Of a DNA stretch of 12,500 nt, positions 7,720 to 12,500 are shown one piece after another. Source of the DNA: Glandiceps talaboti (lineage: Eukaryota; Hemichordata; Enteropneusta; Spengelidae). How positions within the stretch are numbered: position 1 is the stretch's first letter; each line of letters opens with the position of its first letter. The translations under genes and the position numbers were made by a program. The DNA lies in the NCBI RefSeq assembly GCF_964340395.1, contig NC_135565.1, forward strand, positions 5,774,142 through 5,786,641, given 5' to 3'. The notes beneath the pieces were generated by a model. That model was not told where the DNA came from. It searched no databases and saw only the letters and a program-made list of their open reading frames with translations.

Positions 7720-8190
7720 CTGGGCGGGGGGAGGGCTACACCCCGTATTTGACTATATGCGTATGTGTCGCCCTTTAGGGTGCGCTTTCTATCCTTCTGG
7801 TCTAGGAAAATGGGGTTTATTCTATAATAGTTTTGTGCAATTTAACTAATTCTCGCTAAAATGTCGTCCCTTATGGGAAACAATACAAGAGTGAAAAACT
7901 ACATCGTTTTGCGATCCTAGAACTATAGTAAATGTATTTTGGTCTAAAATGTGGAATCGTTTTAAAAACCTGTACGGTTTAAAATGAGAATATTGCTGTT
8001 TGGTCGAAATGGGTCTAAAAATTAGATCTGACGTTAGCAGTATAGTATTGGCCTCACACCCCTACCAGAGCTGGTCAATGATACCGCCTCCGGAGGGCAT
8101 ACGATATCTTCTCCACGAGGGGAGAGGGTACTTGGCTTGGTAATGGGTACAGGTGTATACCCTGGTGGAGTCAAATTACAAGCGCGACGC
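7720..8190. repeat. Probable dispersed non-coding repeat, degenerate
   Basis: It starts in a G-rich tract (GGCGGGGGGAGGG near 7724) and continues through GTCGCCCTTTAGGGTGCG, TGGTCTAGG, two spaced TTTTGGTCTAAAATG/GGTCTAAAAATTAG-like blocks, CACACCCCTACCAGA near 8055, and a final GGTGTATACCCTGG. The style and word order resemble a non-coding interspersed repeat I associate with marine invertebrate genomes. This is recall without a search. No coding capacity or clear terminal repeats were seen. Confidence 0.4.
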
Positions 8191-8610
8191 TACAAACATT
8201 CAAAAGCTAGGGGGCCAGAATGTCTACATTTCAGCCAGAATCTAAGAGTCACAAGGCTCGAACAAATTTGGAAAATTGGCAACTGAAAAATACCTTGTTC
8301 AAAATATGGGGCCATGAACACATATTCAAAATGTCTACATAATGCTTTTCAAAAAATCAAGAGTCAAAATTCTGCATGAATCTGAAAAGGGGTTCAAAAC
8401 CACGGTACAAATGCGAGTGTCCTTACTGTGAGTAACCCCCATCTCCACTGTATAATTCATGAGTCGTAAAAAAAAACATTTTGTAATGGAATGATGTATG
8501 GCGACAGTATTGTTATATGTACCACGAAATGAGAGGTGAAAGCATGCAAGCAAACCCACACTAAAGCATATGTACGAATGCGTACATATCCACATACATA
8601 CACACGTGTA
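8191..8610. other. Non-coding stretch before the tetranucleotide sandwich
   Basis: Several similar strings (TTCAAAATATGGGG, ATTCAAAATGTCTACAT, GGGGTTCAAAAC) suggest continuation of, or a second, degenerate repeat. No gene was recognised. Confidence 0.35.
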
Positions 8611-8657
8611 CATACATACATACATACATACATACATACATACATACATACATACAT

Positions 8658-8704
<47 letters not shown>

Positions 8705-8757
8705 TACATACAGACATACATACATACATACATACATACATACATACATACATACAT
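8611..8757. repeat. (ATAC)n-(GACA)n-(ATAC)n compound microsatellite
   Basis: CATA/ATAC units at 8611-8660, GACA units at 8661-8704, a short mixed ATAC/AGAC join, then CATA units to 8757. Long open frames of Tyr-Ile-His-Thr or Cys-Met-Tyr-Val type on both strands are repeat artefacts. Confidence 0.96.
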
Positions 8758-10601
8758 TAAAGTAACTAAAGGAAAGAAAACACTTCTATGGGTTCATGAC
8801 GTACATGGACATCCCAGACGTTGGCTAATATGCCACGACACGCTGAGGGCTAAAGGATAACATTACAATTGATACACGTTTTATTCTAATGAGGTCTATA
8901 TCCTATATCCGGTCTTCGCTTGCAGACTGACTCACTGATCGTAAGCTAAGTTCCATCAATTACTGGAAATATGAAAGAGATACTATTGCGCAGTCTTAAC
9001 TACAATAGGATGCAACGACGTATCAATTTGAGAACATGGCTAAGGGGTCCTATACAGAGACAGAAATACAATAGAAGCCAATTAGACTAAAACAGATCGA
9101 CGTGGTTCGACACTAAACCTTGCTAATATTGCTAAATGTTATCATCTGGCTTTACAAAAAATTCAATAATAATGCTACATCTTATGCTCTGAGGCGAGAA
9201 AAAATGTACAATTAATTGCTATTTTTAATGTACTGACATGGCTGCAAAATGTATACCTTGTTATAATGTATACCATTTGACGGCTATCTGCTAAAGATAA
9301 TGGTCGCTCACGGAATAAAAAAAGTAGCAATATTGGTAAGATATTTGTAGTTAGGCGAAATCAAACAATTTGTGTTTCCAAGAACCCAACCAACCCTTAG
9401 CCTCCGACCCTAAACTTGTTTTAAACATTTAAAAAAAGATAAGATAAGAAATTCGTTGTCTTCTTGACTTTCATGCATGTCTGTTGTCTTTCTCCAACGA
9501 TATCTGTACATATTTCATCAAACTATCACAGAAAGGCGACATTTTCTTTGTTTTGTGGTCGAAGCAATATTTTCAAAAAACAACAACAAATAATTGCACT
9601 TATTTACCCTATTTTCTGAGGCCATGTTAGGCCTAACAAACAAATTTGCATGGTTCCGATTACGCTCAATTTTAGAATAGGTGGGGTAGGTACATTTTTA
9701 TTTTATTTTTTTTTATATGTGAGTGTCTAGTTCAAGTTCATGTATAGTTGTGTTTTCCGTTGTTTTCCATATGGTCTTTGTGTCATTCCCATCAGATGTA
9801 CAGCCATTACAGATTTGAAGAACAGTTTTATATTGTCTTTTTTTTTTAAAGTTGCACACAACGTGATCCCAACCATTCAATGCACAACTTATGGATAAAA
9901 TCGACCTTTAAATAATGTGTATGTCTAATTTATTTTATAAAATAATAATCATTGATTTGTTGTTTGTTGTCTGATTGGAACAATAATACCGCTAGTGCAT
10001 CTTTAACCAGAGTTGTTTCAGAGTACCTTATTTTTCAAGATTTGAGATAAATATATGATAATGTGGTCGACCATAGCATGCATGCAGTCACGTGACATCA
10101 TACTCAGATGAGAAAAACGAGTTATTTAGAGGAGTTGTTGATGATCATTGTTGTTGCTATCTAGATACAGAAGTGTTCGTCTGACAATACCTCGTTGTTA
10201 TAGGATAACGTTGGGATTCTGTGGTGTGAGATTTTTATAAACTTACAAAATATATATCTGTTCTGTTTGTTCTGTAATGTCAGTTAAGTTATTGACCTCC
10301 TGATTTTCACAAGTACCTACGCCATCGAAATTACTACAGAGAATTGTATTACATTTCATGGGATGATATGTCTTTTTGAACAGTTCTAATACCGTGTATG
10401 GCTTCTTTTCACAATAGCTCACTTTCACAGACAAATTTAAAGATCTCCTGTAAAGACCTAGAGGCCAGACAAATGTTCTTATTAAACCGTACATGTCTAT
10501 CTCTTACTTCCAACATGATGTGCCAAGTGTTATCAATCCAACTCAGTTATTCACTTTCCCTCTTTGTAGCAAGTTCCGCTTGTAAATGCGTGTCTGTTTT
10601 G
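8758..10601. other. Long gene-free stretch, possibly an interspersed repeat at about 9340-9880
   Basis: No exon, RNA gene or transposase was recognised. T-rich tracts near 9690-9715 and 9839-9848, the phrase GGTGGGGTAGGTAC near 9681, and TTTTCCGTTGTTTTCC near 9752 look like an old dispersed repeat. Two tandem GATAAG sites lie near 9438-9448, and the palindrome GTCACGTGAC at 10087-10096. Open frames at 10243-10494 and 10398-10691 have no recognisable motif, and the second runs into the MITE. Confidence 0.4.
10087..10096. promoter_or_regulatory. GTCACGTGAC E-box palindrome
   Basis: This is the exact 10-bp palindrome preferred by USF/MITF/TFE-type bHLH-ZIP proteins. An identical copy lies at 1191-1200. 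Function is inferred from the motif alone. Confidence 0.3.
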
Positions 10602-11008
10602 TACAGTGAACTTCACAACACCGTGCAGCTTTTCTGTTTGATGCAATCATACAGAAACCAACAAGAAACTGGATATACCACACTTCAATAGCAAGATCGC
10701 ACTTTTTGGTATATTTAATCTAAATGAAATAAACCATTTAAAAGTATTGAAACTCCATACAGACATTCGGGCGCCAATGTTTTTCTTAGTATCAGACACC
10801 CTATGAAAGGCGCGTAAAATGTCCTTTGCGGTGTTCATTTGATGTCTGTATGGTGCAATGTGTAGTTCATTTCACTTAGACAAAGTGTAGCAAGAAACTG
10901 TACTCATTCAATCTTGCTATCTTAAAGTGTAGCATGTCCAGTTTCTCATTGGTTTCTGCATGGTTGCACCAAACAGAAAAGTTGAACGGTATTGTGAAAT
11001 TCACTGTA
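10602..11008. mobile_element. Tc1/mariner-type MITE or foldback element
   Basis: The left arm begins TACAGTGAA (10602-10610) and the right arm ends TTCACTGTA (11000-11008). This matches a TA target site plus a CAGTG start, as in Tc1/mariner ends. Inward, the arms pair with many substitutions through CTTTTCTGTTTG near 10628, CAGAAACCAA near 10652, GAAACTGGA near 10665, ATAGCAAGAT at 10688-10697 (inverted at 10911-10920), TCTAAATGAAATAAAC near 10720, and CCATACAGACA at 10755-10765 (inverted at 10843-10853). Arms are about 165 bp around a central region of about 77 bp with no coding potential. Divergence between the arms shows it is old and non-autonomous. Confidence 0.72.
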
Positions 11009-11188
11009 AAAGTATATATAACTGAATGTTTCCATCACGTGCCTTTAGATGTTATTTTTGTATTCTATGAGGACTCAATTATAGTGACCCTCACTGAAAT
11101 CTAGTTAGCATTCGGTCTGCAAATACTTTGTACTTGTCTGTCATTATTTCAACTAATAATGACAAGATTCCTTGGTTAGATCTCTTGT
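11009..11188. other. Short non-coding spacer with a small hairpin
   Basis: TGTCATTAT at 11139-11147 pairs with ATAATGACA at 11156-11164 around an eight-base loop. Nothing else was recognised. Confidence 0.5.
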
Positions 11189-11281
11189 ATTTCACACTGA
11201 ATATTCATGACAGCTGTTTCACACTGAATTGTATAGACATTGTCTAGACATTGTCTAACTCATGAATATTCAGTGTGAAAT
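11189..11281. repeat. 93-bp element with perfect 22-bp inverted ends
   Basis: The 22 bases at 11189-11210, containing TTCACACTGAATATTC, are exactly inverted at 11260-11281. A third partial copy (TTTCACACTGAATT) lies inside at 11217-11230. TAGACATTGTC is duplicated head to tail at 11234-11244 and 11245-11255. No clear target duplication was seen. Confidence 0.8.
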
Positions 11282-11938
11282 TTAAATACATAATTAATTC
11301 ACTGTATTGACCCCTGTGCATTTTTTAAATATATGACAGAAGAAATTAAGCTGTGAAGAATCAAGTCAGAACGGATTCAATTGTTGCACGTGAGTGTCCT
11401 CCACGCATAGTGGAACATTGCTACTGATTCAGATAATCTAGCAAACTCTCCTGCTAGAGAAAAGGTGAACAGCGCATGCCAGTAGTAATCCATCACACAC
11501 TGACAGGCGGTTGTAACAAGGTTACTTCGTTCACTTTATTACAAACCCAACCTCTAGTCCCATGAGAATGCATCATCAGGTTTATATATCATTGCTACAA
11601 TAGTGCTGTCAGTGGTAGGAATGAAATGTTGTGTGCTAGATAAAGTTATTCGACTATACGGTAGAGAGAGATCATTGAAAACGACAACGCGTATACAGTT
11701 ACTAGACTGTAGAAGAGATGCTTTGGGGTAAATATAATAAAGTCATTTGATTTATGATACATTTAATGATTTATGTATGACGTCAATACAGTGAATAATT
11801 TAAATATAAAATTTCAAATGGACATTGCTTGTAAATTATCCCCTGTAAAGTTCTGTACACATGCGTTCCGGCCCAGGATATCAAATACATATACCTAATT
11901 ATACATAATTTAGAAATATGTAGAATAATTACTATATA
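11282..11938. other. Gene-free stretch
   Basis: No coding or RNA gene was recognised. It includes the palindromic string GTAACAAGGTTAC near 11512 and a TGACGTCA site at 11778-11785. A minus-strand open frame at 11783-11983 has no recognisable motif. Confidence 0.45.
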
Positions 11939-12069
11939 CCTCAGAGACTTGTCTTGGTGTTCATATCTCGGGAAGCTCTCCACACCAAGCCCAGAGACTT
12001 ACAGACGTAAGCTTATCTCAGTGTTACTGTCTCAAGAACTTCTCAACACTAAGCCAATTCAGAGACAAG
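11939..12069 (-). repeat. Tandem repeat array, inverted arm
   Basis: About two and a half diverged units of the right-edge repeat lie in opposite orientation. They are seen as CAGAGACTTGTCTTGGTGTT, then TCTCGGGAAGCT, then CACACCAAGCCCAGAGACTT, then GTGTTACTGTCTCAAGAACT. Open frames across this array are by-products of the repeat. Confidence 0.75.
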
Positions 12070-12262
12070 AATTATTCGTTATTACTACATTAATTATAAC
12101 TGGAATCAAAAGACCAGTTATCTGCTCTTTTCCGTCGTCAGTGTACCTGTAATAGTCTTATGTATTGGGGCGACAATGTACGTCTTTCTGCTCACTATGA
12201 ATGTAGCTAGGCTTTCAAGAGTACATGAGTGGTTGAACTGTCATGGTACATATGTTGCAGAT
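12070..12262. other. Unique spacer between the two opposed arrays
   Basis: No repeat or gene was recognised in the roughly 190 bp separating the arrays. Confidence 0.5.
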
Positions 12263-12500
12263 AGCTTCTTGAGATAGTAACACCAAGACAAGTATCTGGG
12301 CCTGGTATATAGAGCTTCTTGAGATAGTACCACCAGGTAACACCAAGACAAGTCTCTGCGTCTGGTGTATAAAGCTTTTAGAGATAGTAACACCGAGTAA
12401 TTAATACCAAGATTAATCTCTTGGCTTGGTGTGTAAAGCTTCTTGAGATAGTAACGTACACAAGACAAGTCTCTGGGCTTGGTGTAGAGAGCTTCTTGAG
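12263..12500 (+). repeat. Tandem repeat array of 50-64-bp units, running off the edge
   Basis: Units start with AGCTTCTTGAGATAGTA at 12263, 12313, 12373 (variant), 12437 and 12490 (cut by the edge), giving lengths of 50, 60, 64 and 53 bp. Each continues CACCAAGACAAGTCTCTGGG, then CTTGGTGTA. The CACCAAG and CTTGGTG halves are complementary, so each unit can fold into a small stem. The unequal lengths come from short insertions after GTAACACC and are not all multiples of three, so this is not protein-coding. Confidence 0.88.

Noticed and set aside
8335-8860. Several open frames up to 140 residues on both strands over the tetranucleotide sandwich.
   Set aside because: They are repeat-encoded Cys-Met-Tyr-Val, Ser-Val-Cys-Leu and Tyr-Ile-His-Thr periods, with no recognisable domain in the non-repeat tail.
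10398-10691. A plus-strand open frame of 97 codons.
   Set aside because: Its last third lies inside the left arm of the MITE, and no motif was recognised.
12241-12468. A minus-strand open frame with recurring peptide blocks like YLKKLYTPSQE and LSWCY.
   Set aside because: It reflects the 50-64-bp tandem DNA repeat. Unit lengths are not all multiples of three, so a protein repeat would not be maintained.
11939-12500. Regularly spaced repeats considered as a CRISPR array.
   Set aside because: Units are contiguous and diverged, without unique spacers of constant size. They occur in both orientations, and the genome is eukaryotic.

Overview
The window looks like non-coding DNA from an animal nuclear genome, most likely a marine invertebrate. 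It is AT-rich by eye, crowded with long di-, tetra- and pentanucleotide microsatellites, and holds a non-LTR retrotransposon relic, TA-flanked inverted-repeat elements of Tc1/mariner type, and an intron-interrupted exon with a consensus donor. There are no long open reading frames, ribosome-binding sites or operons, so it is not prokaryotic. The amount of tetranucleotide repeat and the style of the dispersed repeats suggest a lophotrochozoan (for example a mollusc) or a basal deuterostome. This is an impression, not a proven assignment.

Layout. 1-123 is a (TC)n/(AC)n tract running off the left edge. 124-1189 shows no gene. 1190-1400 is a graded GT-rich repeat running from degenerate pentamers through a hexamer to two pure pentamer arrays. 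1401-3250 holds no recognisable gene, only an AT-rich stretch with a short inverted repeat. 3253-3506 (minus) is the decayed C-terminal end of a non-LTR retrotransposon reverse-transcriptase protein, bracketed by two identical 15-bp C-tract motifs. 4137-4453 is a TA-flanked inverted-repeat element. 4810-4942 (minus) is the only convincing host coding exon: the N-terminus of a Ras-superfamily GTPase, ending inside its P-loop at a GT splice donor. Its remaining exons were not found in the 4.8 kb downstream, so the window covers its first coding exon and probably a long first intron.

5389-6562 is a dense microsatellite complex with a near-perfect 61-bp-arm hairpin, a duplicated (TA)n block, and three diverged copies of a roughly 40-bp module, each just downstream of a microsatellite. 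6563-7720 has one consensus splice donor on the plus strand and a perfect DR1 nuclear-receptor-type site, but no recognisable protein. About 7720-8190 resembles a dispersed non-coding repeat. 8611-8757 is an (ATAC)n-(GACA)n-(ATAC)n sandwich. 8758-10600 has no recognisable gene. 10602-11008 is a Tc1/mariner-type MITE or foldback element, followed by a small 93-bp element with perfect 22-bp inverted ends. The right edge carries a 50-64-bp tandem repeat present as two arrays in opposite orientation (11939-12069 and 12263-12500), running off the window.

No multi-gene pathway can be read here. The content is one GTPase exon embedded in mobile-element debris and simple repeats.
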